Assembly: GCF_002161805.1 (NCBI RefSeq)
Contig: NZ_NFIP01000001.1
Location: 310,001 to 374,000, forward strand
Source: Collinsella sp. An307
Lineage (GTDB): Bacteria > Actinomycetota > Coriobacteriia > Coriobacteriales > Coriobacteriaceae
DNA length: 64,000 nucleotides
Direction of reading: 5' to 3'
The position numbers and the translations under genes are program-made. The notes beneath the pieces were generated by a model. It saw only the letters and a program-made list of their open reading frames with translations, was not told the origin of the DNA and did not search any database. This document shows positions 20,001 to 31,211 of this stretch, in pieces. Position 1 is the first letter of the stretch. The number at the start of each line of letters is the position of its first letter.

Positions 20001-22218
20001 CCGAGCTCAGCCTGATATCCATGCTGTCCACGTCATCGCCGGTGACGGTGAGGTTTTCCTTGCCATGCATGTTTGAAGCAAAGCCGCCGCTTCCGCTGGC
20101 GCCTTCAAGCCCCGTATTGTAGAACGGGTTGGTGCCTACGGATGTTGCTTCGGTGAAGGACGCGAGTGCCTCCTCAACGGTGGTTGCACCGTTCACCTTA
20201 TTCAGTGACGGACAATTGGCAAAGGCGTAGTGCGAGATGCTTTCGATTTTTTCTGGCTCTTCGAACGTGACGCTTTTTAGTCGCTCGGCATGCTTGGCCA
20301 CGCCTTGGGCGACGCCGGTAACGGTGCAGGTAACGCCGTCTTCGGGCGAGAAGGCGGCCGGGATGGCCGCATCTACCACGTTGTTGGGGATATTGACGAG
20401 GGTTGCTGTGCCCGTTTTGGCGTCGTAGCTATACAGGATGCCTTGGTCGTCAACGTAGATGGTGCCCTCAAGCGAGGCAAGGGGCTCTTCCGCGCTTGCG
20501 AAGGCACCTGCCTCGACGGTAATTTGATTGTTCGGTTCGAAATAGATGGAATGCTGGAACTTCACGATGGCATCGAAGTTAGCCGGGAGCACGTCCACAT
20601 CCTCACCAATAACGAGATCGAACGTGGGCTGTGTGTCCCTGAATACAAAGCCGGACCCAATCGTGGAGTTACTCGCGTTGTACCTAAGGGTCACCAGGGA
20701 GGGGAAGAGGCCTGTATCCGCAAAGAAGGGATCGTTCATACTGACGGTGCCGCGAGGGATGTCCAAGCTGGTCAGTGATGTGTTGCCGGAAAACGGGCCC
20801 TTATCGAAGCGCAGGGGTACGTCTTCGGGAAATCTGATGGTCCGCAGCGAGCTGGCTCCGTAAAACACCATATTGAGGTCCCCGCCATCGATGCTCACTC
20901 CGTCAGCGATATAAACTTCTTCAACGCTGCTGTCTCGAAACACATCATAGGTCATAGTTTTAACTGTCGAAGGGATGGTTACACGCTTGAGATATCGCGT
21001 ATTTTTTAATGCTGACTGGGCGACCTTGCGCACGCTCTCGGGAGGCGTGTAGCTGTCTCCAGCATGGAAGTTCGGATAGTCGATGAGCGTAGAGCCATCT
21101 TTGGAATAGAGGACTCCGTCGATATCGCACAGTACGGGGTTGTCGGGATCAACTTCGAAGGAGTACACGGTGTAAAATGGCTGGGCTCCAAAGTTTACAA
21201 GGGAGGCGGGTATGTTGACCACGCCTTCCTCCGCGGTTTTTGAATCGATGCCTGCATCATTGAACACTTGCTGCCCAAGTGTCTCGACACCCTCCATGAA
21301 GGTGATTTTCCCTAAATGCGACAGCTCAAAAGCATTTCTCTTTAAGGTTTTGACATTACCGGGGATTATCAACTCGCGCTCGGTGAGGGTGATTCTGCTG
21401 AACGCATAGGTACCGATTTCGGACACGGTCGTTCCAAAATCTATGGAAGTGAAGCAGCCGTTATGGAACGCGTTGTTACCAATGCGCGTAATGCCATCCT
21501 CAATTACGAGCTTAATGGGGGAACTGCTGTTAGTGATATATGAGTAATACGGGGGCTGAACACTTAGATTCGCAAGGTTGGGAATCTCTCCCTCGCCTGC
21601 AATAATGAGCGTGCGGTCGCCGGCGTCGTTCTCGGTTACTTCCCAAGTGAGGTTGGAATCGGGGATATCGCCGCCGTCGATATGTGTGTCATCCACTCCG
21701 GCGCGTGCGGCGGTGCTTTCCTCGGTCGCGGCATCGCTTGTCTCGGTTTCGGCGGTGGGCTGCTTCGCTGCGGCATCAGAAGGCTCACTTTGGGTTGAGG
21801 GGTTGGTCGCCGCGTTATTCTCGGTGCCGTCCGATGCATCTTCCGGAGTCTGATCGCCTTGCGTTGCGCCGCCAGAGGGGTTTCCGTTGGATTCCGGATT
21901 GGTCTGCTCCTTGTTTCCAGTTCCATCAACAGGGGTGTCACCGGCGTCGGTTTCCGGCGTCTCGTCTTCTGTATCACCCGTTGATGTCGCCTCGCCGTCT
22001 GTGCCCTCCGTTGCGGAAGCCTCGCTATCCGCAACCTGCTCGAAGCCGGTCACGTTTACAAGGTCATCCTGCTCGGCTGCGGTGGCGGGCAGCTCGAGTG
22101 CCGCAGAGGTGGCAAGGGCAACCGCCATGCACATGACGGAAAGCGCGACTACCCGGCCCGAGCGGATTAGGCGGTGGCGCAAGGATGTGAGGTGTTCGCG
22201 AATGCGCGGGTGCTGCAT
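14074..22218 (-). CDS. giant LRR/Cna-type LPSTG-anchored surface adhesin
   Basis: 2714 aa. The start is ATG 22218, with GAAAGGAAC just upstream; the frame opens 31 codons earlier but would overlap lepB. The order is: signal peptide ending near LPATAA; a Thr/Glu/Ser/Asp-rich stalk (about 50-165); a BspA/LRR_5-type leucine-rich region (about 195-700, repeats such as ITRIGNNAFHNG and VETLGQQVFND); then many beta-sandwich, DUF11- or isopeptide-like domains. Two Cna-B/SpaA-like domains follow near the end (LTKVDGDDLKAG, YLLEVKAPNGYSLP). The C-terminus is LPSTGG, a helix and an Arg-rich tail. It probably acts as the tip adhesin of the pilus or a cell-wall fibre. Codon and base use look less GC-rich than flanking housekeeping genes, suggesting acquisition. 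Ligand unknown. Confidence 0.9.
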   Translation of the reverse strand: MQHPRIREHLTSLRHRLIRSGRVVALSVMCMAVALATSAALELPATAAEQDDLVNVTGFEQVADSEASATEGTDGEATSTGDTEDETPETDAGDTPVDGTGNKEQTNPESNGNPSGGATQGDQTPEDASDGTENNAATNPSTQSEPSDAAAKQPTAETETSDAATEESTAARAGVDDTHIDGGDIPDSNLTWEVTENDAGDRTLIIAGEGEIPNLANLSVQPPYYSYITNSSSPIKLVIEDGITRIGNNAFHNGCFTSIDFGTTVSEIGTYAFSRITLTERELIIPGNVKTLKRNAFELSHLGKITFMEGVETLGQQVFNDAGIDSKTAEEGVVNIPASLVNFGAQPFYTVYSFEVDPDNPVLCDIDGVLYSKDGSTLIDYPNFHAGDSYTPPESVRKVAQSALKNTRYLKRVTIPSTVKTMTYDVFRDSSVEEVYIADGVSIDGGDLNMVFYGASSLRTIRFPEDVPLRFDKGPFSGNTSLTSLDIPRGTVSMNDPFFADTGLFPSLVTLRYNASNSTIGSGFVFRDTQPTFDLVIGEDVDVLPANFDAIVKFQHSIYFEPNNQITVEAGAFASAEEPLASLEGTIYVDDQGILYSYDAKTGTATLVNIPNNVVDAAIPAAFSPEDGVTCTVTGVAQGVAKHAERLKSVTFEEPEKIESISHYAFANCPSLNKVNGATTVEEALASFTEATSVGTNPFYNTGLEGASGSGGFASNMHGKENLTVTGDDVDSMDIRLSSEGDTIQWQSSEGGSGGGYRLLTGDTLNITASLQNTTGTNDARYRVYLRLAGEDATLSITPGSHFDITDSNGSTVASASVFATDDPYTVYLEFAPHTGSTISIPMTALYPSPTSSGGGITIWGVAGVKPTSEGSEQGELIEPTSDDMIQAYWTTQPDSFSLRKTGTNGPRIWGDGEGGAALSQDMRWDVSLPRDDTNSSSYGKDFARSIDFVDTLHLPQGVIWAPDVVEAVKQGTIRVQGSNIYAGDILIAQLSATGISGRNVTWNEEEQGLELSWRYVNGNRNQEAAPPNVSIYLKPEAFEIDLNAFHAAQDKHQVINEIRATVHYTHSVDDEPKPAIAQITLSEATANLTFTKGSSEPTYFGEDIDYPLTLTNTGTSSYPTSPMEGVYRVSDPLSTDLYITPQNMERMFAEAPAGTKLTITIKHAQLGTWEAVTNIDGTENAAWRTPRNSSMDTTDTTLTITAAFNDGAASYTVQTAKGASYIASSVAEALYRAGYAPTSKAVYTCDWALNSEDSNFSLGGGASLEMTVHATIKTTFELLEHDRPSQYPNENPRTISNTAYVYNPNGGEVKRAPGTTRTVRREAVIDKSVSRDGVLLDEAPQLNDDDVLDYRLNFTHYGTGAYENLPMVDDLYGAQYLLVPADENPQLEGQDLEQMTVEGKAYYLLKAGTYKNVRVGIDDSGKLLTAASITVAEDEGDVELPNGEGGGDTEHYKGLHTHIEWYFDELPGEEYRIELNYHAVVDAQLAQDTGSYSVGNMVWMNDKPGNRIFAGLWGGGTILQFEKHIVEGERDGNPDHDILVDHSTVGSGEAVTYRLDLQNAAGGPFTLTGDQLGDALPQTFGAFKWVADDIKIKAVAGGTGNVVGVDDLNNWSVSPDFPSLGVAHEDGQYYIVWPDEARITFESDSTLYLYVTLTFPSNVADDAVWDRYTAAAGTQQLQNTLWLYGLPSTVTHDLEQSGSAFLQKGVYGLYRENNQNRIDDAPSTSERVVYNNRDTRESWVQYYTVIMNTGNPRLYLNDLIDQLPEGFTYGYMRSTPIGANGPRTIVTNGGANEQAAFGNEPFVNLAYTEGGATSDIHFMSAQVQAEVQGDGTLRFTFGSGEGDYAVHYDAVRGQYYLDRNEAIVFGYFCQIGFYSQTEDVSQNTLAMPYEDYLDTGVIVTGEIASDVNVSATGAPIGEGSTYNDGTRLGLSAEEVQERYGITDPSGKHARWLVSDVTLRRTYSVPGVSKRAVSYTPINGETIDYTGSAAPAATINWQTTLRNDGPTQIVDYMVQDTMEAPYTFVGDVTLQRFLADGSSVGNSTTLFTIADHSADDATVNIGGQPVPVGNSEWTVLPDRGGTISVKLDRAADGSESLSIRLQGSQTTVYNYAWMMIPENGGTAVLSYSTRNTSETISSRPYINDVLFEPDCTFSSVSEGTMVRDENGDPSGVRNSAAVNVAFGYVTSSNKHVTEVNNRDNTASATGTPTSILLGSSGSAFTYELEVSNQSESPLNKLVVIDNLPEPDDGSPFDPDASRNSAFKVRFADDPQVSVRLRDPDGTVQTVDPNSYRVEYTAATSFTDADWAGETGGAGWNAAPASARSLRVVLGNGTADVVPAGATVLVSFTANIDGAADPGTIAWNNFGYRYEVNTGGSTLALSAVSLPVGVRVPAVPTLEKVTVDGEGNPVAIAEEATFTFAVYEGSALEGRFDSVDAVRKALGEADRPNDQVREVTLTVNAGESSSNPNGTTPCRLDFGDGWTWTDGARYTITEITPSDSFSYRDFNTDPAPHYGFTYRPGTELAITCRNTYRLWDVTLTKVDGDDLKAGTVSPLAGAVFALYSPEAGDQRYVSDIANATNHPEYQNIGIDEVLDIGEGASRTAYLTDIVTLGASGSHTWENLPRDRYYLLEVKAPNGYSLPDEPGRILYRDSAQDGELNLQVPNYRDYTLPSTGGSGTRQIRLAGLVLAVGAIALVSRRGLRPKGGGSNARKTP

Positions 22219-22235
22219 GCTGTTCCTTTCGCTCG

Positions 22236-23060
22236 CTAAACGATGCTGACGGTGTTCAGCGGCCACACACGGAAGCTGACCACGCCGATAACCTGGTCGA
22301 GGTCGATGCATCCGATGGCGCGCGTCCGGCTGTCAAGGGACGTGGCCCGGTCGTCTCCCATCACGAAGATGCGGCCTTCGGGCACTTGATAGGGAAGCGG
22401 GATGTCGCAGGTGCCTCGACTCGATTGCGCAAGGTAGGGCTCGTCAAGGAGCTGCCCGTTGACGGAGACGTTGCCCCGCTGGTCGATATCCACCCAGTCG
22501 CCCGCGCGTGCGATGACGCGTTTGACCAAGATGCTGTTGTTCAGATAGAACGCCACCACATCGCCGGTATCTGGCTGGGCGGGGCGCAGCGTCACGACTA
22601 ACTGGCCGTCGGAAAGCGTGGGCTCCATGGAGGAGCCATCGATGCGCATTACCGGCGCGATATACATGGCGATGAGCGAGGCCGCTGCCGCGACACACAG
22701 AAGAACGCCTACCGTGCTGGCAACCGTCTGCCGCAGGCGCCGCCGATGCTCTCTTCGCTGTTGGAGCTGCGCTTCGGAAGCAGGGTCATGGGGTTGTTGA
22801 TCAGGCTGATGGACGCTACCAGAGTTGTCTTCTTCGACGACCGATGTATCTACGCGAGGCGCTTCAGAGTTTTCCTGCGCGTTTGCAGACTCAGCCCGGG
22901 ATGTTGAGCAGAATTCTGATTCAGATAACTGATGGGGGGGGGTCATAGAATTAGCGGTTGAGGGCGCATCTTCCATCGGAGCAGGACGGGAGATCTTTTC
23001 GGACGAGTTCGTGGGTGCTTTTGCTGCTGAACCTGATTCGATTACCACGTACTCAGCCAT
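22236..23060 (-). CDS. lepB: signal peptidase I with long disordered N-terminal extension
   Basis: 274 aa. The start chosen is ATG 23060, preceded by GGAGGAGGGAGTG. Residues 1-105 are hydrophilic and low-complexity, followed by one membrane helix (about 112-134). The catalytic Ser144 is in GSSMEPTL, the catalytic Lys180 is in ILVKRVIARAGD, and the GDDRATSLDSR box is present. The core is complete. It is the first gene of the pilus operon, 17 bp before the giant adhesin, so it probably processes the locus' own secreted subunits, as dedicated signal peptidases do in other pilus islands. The extension contains a nine-base poly-C tract at codons 40-43 that could cause slippage. Enzyme identity is sure; the dedicated role is inferred. 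Confidence 0.92.
   Translation of the reverse strand: MAEYVVIESGSAAKAPTNSSEKISRPAPMEDAPSTANSMTPPHQLSESEFCSTSRAESANAQENSEAPRVDTSVVEEDNSGSVHQPDQQPHDPASEAQLQQRREHRRRLRQTVASTVGVLLCVAAAASLIAMYIAPVMRIDGSSMEPTLSDGQLVVTLRPAQPDTGDVVAFYLNNSILVKRVIARAGDWVDIDQRGNVSVNGQLLDEPYLAQSSRGTCDIPLPYQVPEGRIFVMGDDRATSLDSRTRAIGCIDLDQVIGVVSFRVWPLNTVSIV
22934..22942 (-). repeat. poly-C tract (C9) inside lepB coding sequence
   Basis: Nine consecutive G on the plus strand, hence C9 in the lepB message, encode part of Thr40-Pro41-Pro42-His43. Loss of one C would shift the frame to a TAG after about 27 codons. Gain of one C reaches TGA within five codons of the tract. Both truncate the protein before its membrane helix and catalytic domain. 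Tracts of this kind in early coding sequence are classic sites of slipped-strand phase variation. It stands out from the rest of the window, where such long G/C runs were not seen. Confidence 0.85.
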
Positions 23061-23364
23061 ATCACTCCCTCCTCCCAACCGACTATTCTAGAACAAAATG
23101 CGGTTCTCTCCCCAACATTTTATAATAGTGATTCGGGGAGGGGGTGGGCGTCTTGCTTTTGGAAAGATGCAGCGCGTCTTGGTAGCAGTGATGGCGGTTC
23201 CGCCCGATTGCGCGGGGTGGGCAAACACGACGCGCCCTGCCTTTGCCGGGGTGAACTATGGGGAATTCTGACAACGTCGCTTGCTCGCCTCCTTAGGCAC
23301 GGCTTGCTTCGCTGCCTGTGCTATCCTCTTGCAATACGTGAACAACGAGCATAGAGGTGCTGAA
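23061..23364. other. divergent intergenic region between pilus locus and valS
   Basis: This 304-bp gap separates the divergently read lepB and valS. It contains an AT-rich island (23113-23130) with TATAAT on the plus strand and TATTAT/TATAAA on the minus strand. A G-rich block (GGGGAGGGGGTGGG, 23135-23148) and several GC-rich imperfect stems follow. The promoters for both transcripts must lie here, but I could not assign a convincing -35/-10 pair. I looked for a T-box leader before valS and found no TGGNACCGCG-like antiterminator bulge, so I do not claim one. Confidence 0.5.
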
Positions 23365-26073
<2,709 letters not shown>

Positions 26074-26117
26074 GGGCGGCGTTCCGTCAGCGTAATCGGC
26101 GCATGTGCGAATCCGCA

Positions 26118-26157
26118 CGGGCGCTCGCCAGAACACGGCGGGCGCCCGTTTTGCGTT
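26118..26157 (+). terminator. Rho-independent terminator after valS
   Basis: CGGGCGCTCGCC and GGCGGGCGCCCG pair in a 12-bp GC stem (one G-U wobble) around a short AGAACAC-type loop. TTTTGCGTTT follows. Placed 45 bp after the valS stop, it fits an intrinsic terminator and separates valS from the next gene. Confidence 0.8.
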
Positions 26158-26252
26158 TATTTGTCTTGCATGCGTCTGTCGGGGTTACTATGGAGGGGCG
26201 GTCGAGCAAGACATTCGTACAAAAGAGACCGCCTGCGCGATGGGGGATTACC

Positions 26253-27503
26253 ATGGCGAATCTCGAAGAGATGCGTGAGTTCACGCGGCACTGGCGCGCG
26301 TTTTGCACCGAGGACGAGCACCTGTCGAATCTTTGCGGCCGCGTCCCGGTGGATACAGCCAAACTTACGGAGAGCGATCGGGGATATGACCTGTTCTCTG
26401 CTCCAGAATCCGTTGCATACTGCGATGAGACGTTTGCCAGCGTGCTTACCGGTGTTTTGACGGGAGCCAATGTCTCCGTAACTCCTGCGAACTCGCTCTG
26501 GGGCTGGTGGCTGGAAGAAGAGGATTGGCACATCTACGCCTCGACCAAGGAGATGCTTGCCGAGCGCGCGCGGAAGCTGGACGCGGTTGCCGCCATCGAT
26601 GCGGAGCGCCGTGAAGCGATTGATGCCGACGATGCCTATCGTGAGGCGGCGGGCGCGGTTGAGACCTACCGGGCGTCGAATGCTGAGGATGCCGCCATGC
26701 GCGTTGACCTCGCGCGCCGCCTTGAGAATCTTGCCGATGCAGCAGAGCCGCCTGCTAAGCGGCGGAAGGGTTCCACTTCGAGCCTCGTGCGGCGCCTTGC
26801 TGTGGCTGCCGCTGTGATGCTTGCGTGCGGTGCGGCTCTTTGGTCGCTTGCGCCCGATGCGCTGGATGCCCCCACGCGCATCGTGTTGACGGTCCTCGTT
26901 GCCCTTGCGTGCGTGATGGTGGCGCTCCGTGTTCCGCAAGGCTTCGTGGCAGCGGTGCGCAGGCGCAGCAAGCTGGCTGACGAACAGGACCGTCTGAAGC
27001 GGACGCTTGCCGATATCGATGCGCGCGTTGCGTTGCGCACAGAGGAGCTCGAGGCACGGGCGCAAGAGGCCGATGACAGAAAGACCGAGCTCGAGAATCC
27101 GTTTCTCGCCCCGCGCGCCAACCTCATCGAGGAGTGCGTCCATATCGAGCGGGATATCATCGATGCCCTGGACGCCGATCTTGCAAAACGTGATACCGCG
27201 TATACTGCGGGCATGCTAGCGGAGCTTCCCTTCGACGAGGCGTACCGAGCCGCTCAGGAGTGCGAATGGGCTCTTCTTAGCAGTTGGATGGGGGAGTACC
27301 TCGTCCGCCTGTCGCATGAGATCGAGCACGCCTTGAACGCGCGCGCGAGCGAGGAGGTCTGGCTCGAGTCACACGACCCCTTTGGCAAGCGGTGGTGGGA
27401 CCGCGCCGAGGACATTCTCGCTCTCATGGAGCGGGGAGACGCCGCTGACACCGCGCGTGCGCTCGAGCTTCTCGCCAAGGCGGATGCCGACGGCGAGGCG
27501 TAA
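26253..27503 (+). CDS. coiled-coil membrane protein of unknown function
   Basis: 416 aa, not recognised as a known family. The start chosen is ATG 26253 behind GGGGGATT, as the upstream in-frame codons lack a ribosome site. The N-terminal 95 residues are globular and Trp-rich (SLWGWWLEEEDWHIY). Residues about 97-165 are charged and helical, probably coiled coil. Two membrane helices follow (about 181-199 and 209-226), with a short extracytoplasmic loop. Then comes a second long charged helix (about 235-290) and a helical C-terminus. Both large parts would face the cytoplasm. It stands alone after the valS terminator. The layout recalls scaffold or sensor proteins, but no function is claimed. 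Confidence 0.7.
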   Translation: MANLEEMREFTRHWRAFCTEDEHLSNLCGRVPVDTAKLTESDRGYDLFSAPESVAYCDETFASVLTGVLTGANVSVTPANSLWGWWLEEEDWHIYASTKEMLAERARKLDAVAAIDAERREAIDADDAYREAAGAVETYRASNAEDAAMRVDLARRLENLADAAEPPAKRRKGSTSSLVRRLAVAAAVMLACGAALWSLAPDALDAPTRIVLTVLVALACVMVALRVPQGFVAAVRRRSKLADEQDRLKRTLADIDARVALRTEELEARAQEADDRKTELENPFLAPRANLIEECVHIERDIIDALDADLAKRDTAYTAGMLAELPFDEAYRAAQECEWALLSSWMGEYLVRLSHEIEHALNARASEEVWLESHDPFGKRWWDRAEDILALMERGDAADTARALELLAKADADGEA

Positions 27504-27565
27504 ACTGCACGGGCTTTCCGTTCCCCGTTTACCGAGTCCTGATGCAATTACGTGCCCTCGCATGA

Positions 27566-29047
<1,482 letters not shown>

Positions 29048-29083
29048 CGGATCCGGGCGCCCGTACCGTTGTCGCATTTGGGG

Positions 29084-29131
29084 ACGGGGTCGTTTTGTGC
29101 ATTCTGGGGGAATGGCGCAGAACGACCCCGT
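29084..29131. repeat. inverted repeat 1 (about 21-bp arms)
   Basis: ACGGGGTCGTTTTGTGCATTC and GAATGGCGCAGAACGACCCCGT are near-perfect inverted arms around a 5-base G-rich loop. The stem is strong enough to act as a terminator for the GH1 gene or as a REP-like element, and TTTTCG follows it on the plus strand. Confidence 0.75.
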
Positions 29132-29158
29132 TTTCGTATGTGGCGCCCGTCGTTGACG

Positions 29159-29242
29159 AATCCGTACACTTCTGACGTTTGGGAGCCCCTCAGTGTCAGG
29201 AACGTACGGATTTGTTGTGCGCATCGTCAGAAACGTGCGGAT
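29159..29242. repeat. inverted repeat 2 with an extra third arm copy
   Basis: AATCCGTACACTTCTGAC (29159-29176) is inverted as GTCAGGAACGTACGGATT (29195-29212). A further direct copy of the second arm, GTCAGAAACGTGCGGAT, lies at 29226-29242. Three related arms in 84 bp suggest a palindromic repeat family or a dimeric protein-binding site. They differ in sequence from inverted repeat 1. Confidence 0.7.
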
Positions 29243-29359
29243 ACCGACGTGGTCGTGCGCGTACTGGGGACGAGCAGTGACGGCGTTTCTCTCCTCAAGC
29301 TCCGGCGGAACGTCTATAGTGGAAGGACATTGTCCGAGCGCATGAGAGGGGTTGCGTTT

Positions 29360-31033
29360 ATGGCGGAGTACAAGAGCGATATCGAGATCGCGCAGGCAGC
29401 GGAGGTGCTACCTATCTCGGAGGTCGCCGCAAAGGTTGGCCTTTCCGAGGACCAGCTCGACCATTACGGGAAGTACAAGGCAAAGGTTGACATCCACGCG
29501 CTCAAGGACCTGCCTCGCAAGGCAAAGCTCGTGCTGGTGACCGCCATCAACCCCACGCCGGCGGGTGAGGGCAAGACCACCACCTCGGTCGGTCTTGCAG
29601 ACGCGCTTAATCGTCTTGGCAAGAAGGCGGTGCTTGCGCTTCGCGAGCCGTCCCTCGGCCCGGTCTTTGGTATCAAGGGCGGAGCCGCGGGCGGCGGCTA
29701 TGCGCAGGTCGTTCCTATGGAGGACATCAACCTCCATTTCACCGGTGACTTCCACGCCATCGGTGCGGCTAACAATCTGCTTGCCGCTATGCTCGATAAC
29801 CATATCCAGCAGGGCAACGCGCTTGGCATCGACCCGAAGCAGATTGTGTGGAAGCGCGCTGTCGACATGAACGACCGACAGCTTCGCCATATCGTGGATG
29901 GCCTCGGCGGCCGCATGCAGGGCGTGCCGCGTGAGGATGGGTTTGACATCACCGTTGCGTCCGAGGTCATGGCGGCCTTCTGCCTCGCATCCGACCTCAT
30001 GGACCTCAAACGCCGTCTCGGTCGCATGGTTGTTGCCTACACCTATGCCGGCGAGCCCGTTACCGCTGCCGACCTCCATGCCGAGGGCGCTATGACGGCC
30101 CTTCTGAAGGATGCCATCAAGCCCAATCTCGTCCAGACGCTCGAGCATACGCCCGCGTTTGTCCACGGCGGTCCCTTCGCAAACATCGCCCACGGCTGCA
30201 ACTCGGTCCAGGCAACCGAGACCGCCCTCAAGCTCGGCGACTACGTGGTGACCGAGGCGGGCTTTGGTGCGGACCTCGGTGCGGAGAAGTTCCTCGACAT
30301 CAAGTGCCGCATGGCCGAGCTCGATCCGGATGCCGTGGTCGTGGTGGCGACGGTGCGCGCCCTCAAGTACAACGGCGGCGTGCCCAAGGCCGAACTTACG
30401 ACCGAGAATCTCGAGGCTCTTGAGGCGGGCCTTCCCAACCTCCTGCGCCATGTGTCGAACATCCAGAACGTCTACGGCCTTCCCGTGGTGGTGGCCATCA
30501 ACGCTTTCCCCACGGACACCAAGGCGGAGCTGGCGCTCGTGGAGGAGAAGTGCCGCGAGCTCGGCGTGAACGTTGCCCTCTCCGAGGTTTGGGCCAAGGG
30601 CGGCGAGGGTGGCGAGGCGCTCGCCCAAGAGGTTATGCGCCTTACCGAGCAGCCGCACGAGTTCCATTTCTCCTATGAGACCGGTGCCACGATCGAGGAG
30701 GCGCTCGAAGCGGTGGCGACCAAGATCTACCACGCCGACGGCGTCGACTACACCCCCGGTGCGAAAAAGCAGCTGAAGCAGCTTCATGACACCGGTTTTG
30801 GCAACCTTCCCGTGTGCGTCGCGAAGACCCAGTACTCCTTCACCGACGATCAGCATCTGCTGGGCGCGCCCGAGAACTTCCGCATCACGGTGCGCAACCT
30901 CAAGGTTTCCGCTGGCGCCGGCTTTGTCGTTGCACTCACGGGCGACATCATGACGATGCCGGGTCTGCCCAAGGTGCCTGCTGCCGAGAAGATCGACGTC
31001 CTCGAGGACGGCACGATCGTGGGGCTCTTCTAA
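29360..31033 (+). CDS. fhs: formate--tetrahydrofolate ligase
   Basis: 557 aa, the normal length. It makes 10-formyl-THF from formate, ATP and THF, feeding purine synthesis and one-carbon flow in anaerobes. The start is ATG 29360 with GAGAGGGG upstream; the frame is open for 97 codons before it, but those residues do not resemble the family. The nucleotide-binding loop is [10 protein letters not shown] at residues 66-75. The [24 protein letters not shown] block is highly conserved in Fhs. It heads the one-carbon cluster (cyclodeaminase, folD, folE, cyclo-ligase, folC), although a 105-bp palindrome lies between it and the next gene and may split the transcript. Confidence 0.96.
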   Translation: MAEYKSDIEIAQAAEVLPISEVAAKVGLSEDQLDHYGKYKAKVDIHALKDLPRKAKLVLVTAINPTPAGEGKTTTSVGLADALNRLGKKAVLALREPSLGPVFGIKGGAAGGGYAQVVPMEDINLHFTGDFHAIGAANNLLAAMLDNHIQQGNALGIDPKQIVWKRAVDMNDRQLRHIVDGLGGRMQGVPREDGFDITVASEVMAAFCLASDLMDLKRRLGRMVVAYTYAGEPVTAADLHAEGAMTALLKDAIKPNLVQTLEHTPAFVHGGPFANIAHGCNSVQATETALKLGDYVVTEAGFGADLGAEKFLDIKCRMAELDPDAVVVVATVRALKYNGGVPKAELTTENLEALEAGLPNLLRHVSNIQNVYGLPVVVAINAFPTDTKAELALVEEKCRELGVNVALSEVWAKGGEGGEALAQEVMRLTEQPHEFHFSYETGATIEEALEAVATKIYHADGVDYTPGAKKQLKQLHDTGFGNLPVCVAKTQYSFTDDQHLLGAPENFRITVRNLKVSAGAGFVVALTGDIMTMPGLPKVPAAEKIDVLEDGTIVGLF

Positions 31034-31043
31034 GGCTATGGTT

Positions 31044-31148
31044 GACGAGGCACACGGAGGACCCTTCGGGCGTGGTCCTCGGCCTACTGCACCAATGGTG
31101 CAGTAGGCCTGCGGGAAACGCCCTGCGGGTCCTCCGAGCGCCCTCGTG
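31044..31148. repeat. large nested palindrome between fhs and the cyclodeaminase gene
   Basis: The core is a perfect 14-bp inverted repeat, GGCCTACTGCACCA / TGGTGCAGTAGGCC, around one base (31081-31109). Outside it, GGAGGACCCTTCGGGCGT pairs with ACGCCCTGCGGGTCCTCC. Outermost GACGAGG / CCTCGTG-type arms extend the fold to about 105 bp in total. The whole gap is thus one cruciform-capable element. It may be a terminator or attenuator, a REP/BIME-type or miniature mobile repeat. No coding is seen within it. Confidence 0.85.
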
Positions 31149-31211
31149 ACGCAAACTTACAATTCTCCATGTTGCCAGAACCCGTTCTCATTCATCTGAA
31201 AGGAGCCGTCT

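Larger units (their letters stand above)
29048..29359. other. repeat-bearing intergenic region between GH1 gene and fhs
   Basis: This 312-bp gap holds no convincing gene, although the fhs frame is open through most of it. It contains two different inverted repeats (29084-29131 and 29159-29212), a third arm copy (29226-29242), and a possible -10 (TATAGT, 29315-29320) ahead of the fhs start. The fhs start at 29360 has its own ribosome site, GAGAGGGG. Confidence 0.6.

Noticed and set aside
14074-22218. Tandem DNA repeats or CRISPR-like array within the giant adhesin
   Set aside because: Domains recur at the protein-fold level, but I saw no regularly spaced identical DNA repeats.
23150-23364. 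T-box leader upstream of valS
   Set aside because: No TGGNACCGCG-type bulge or matching terminator/antiterminator pair could be found; stems present are generic GC-rich ones.
29069-29359. N-terminal 97-residue extension of formate-THF ligase
   Set aside because: The frame is open, but the residues come from the inverted-repeat region, do not resemble the family, and the family-length start at 29360 has a ribosome site.
29408-30856. 482-aa open frame antisense to fhs
   Set aside because: Shadow of the fhs coding bias; no start signal and no recognisable domain.
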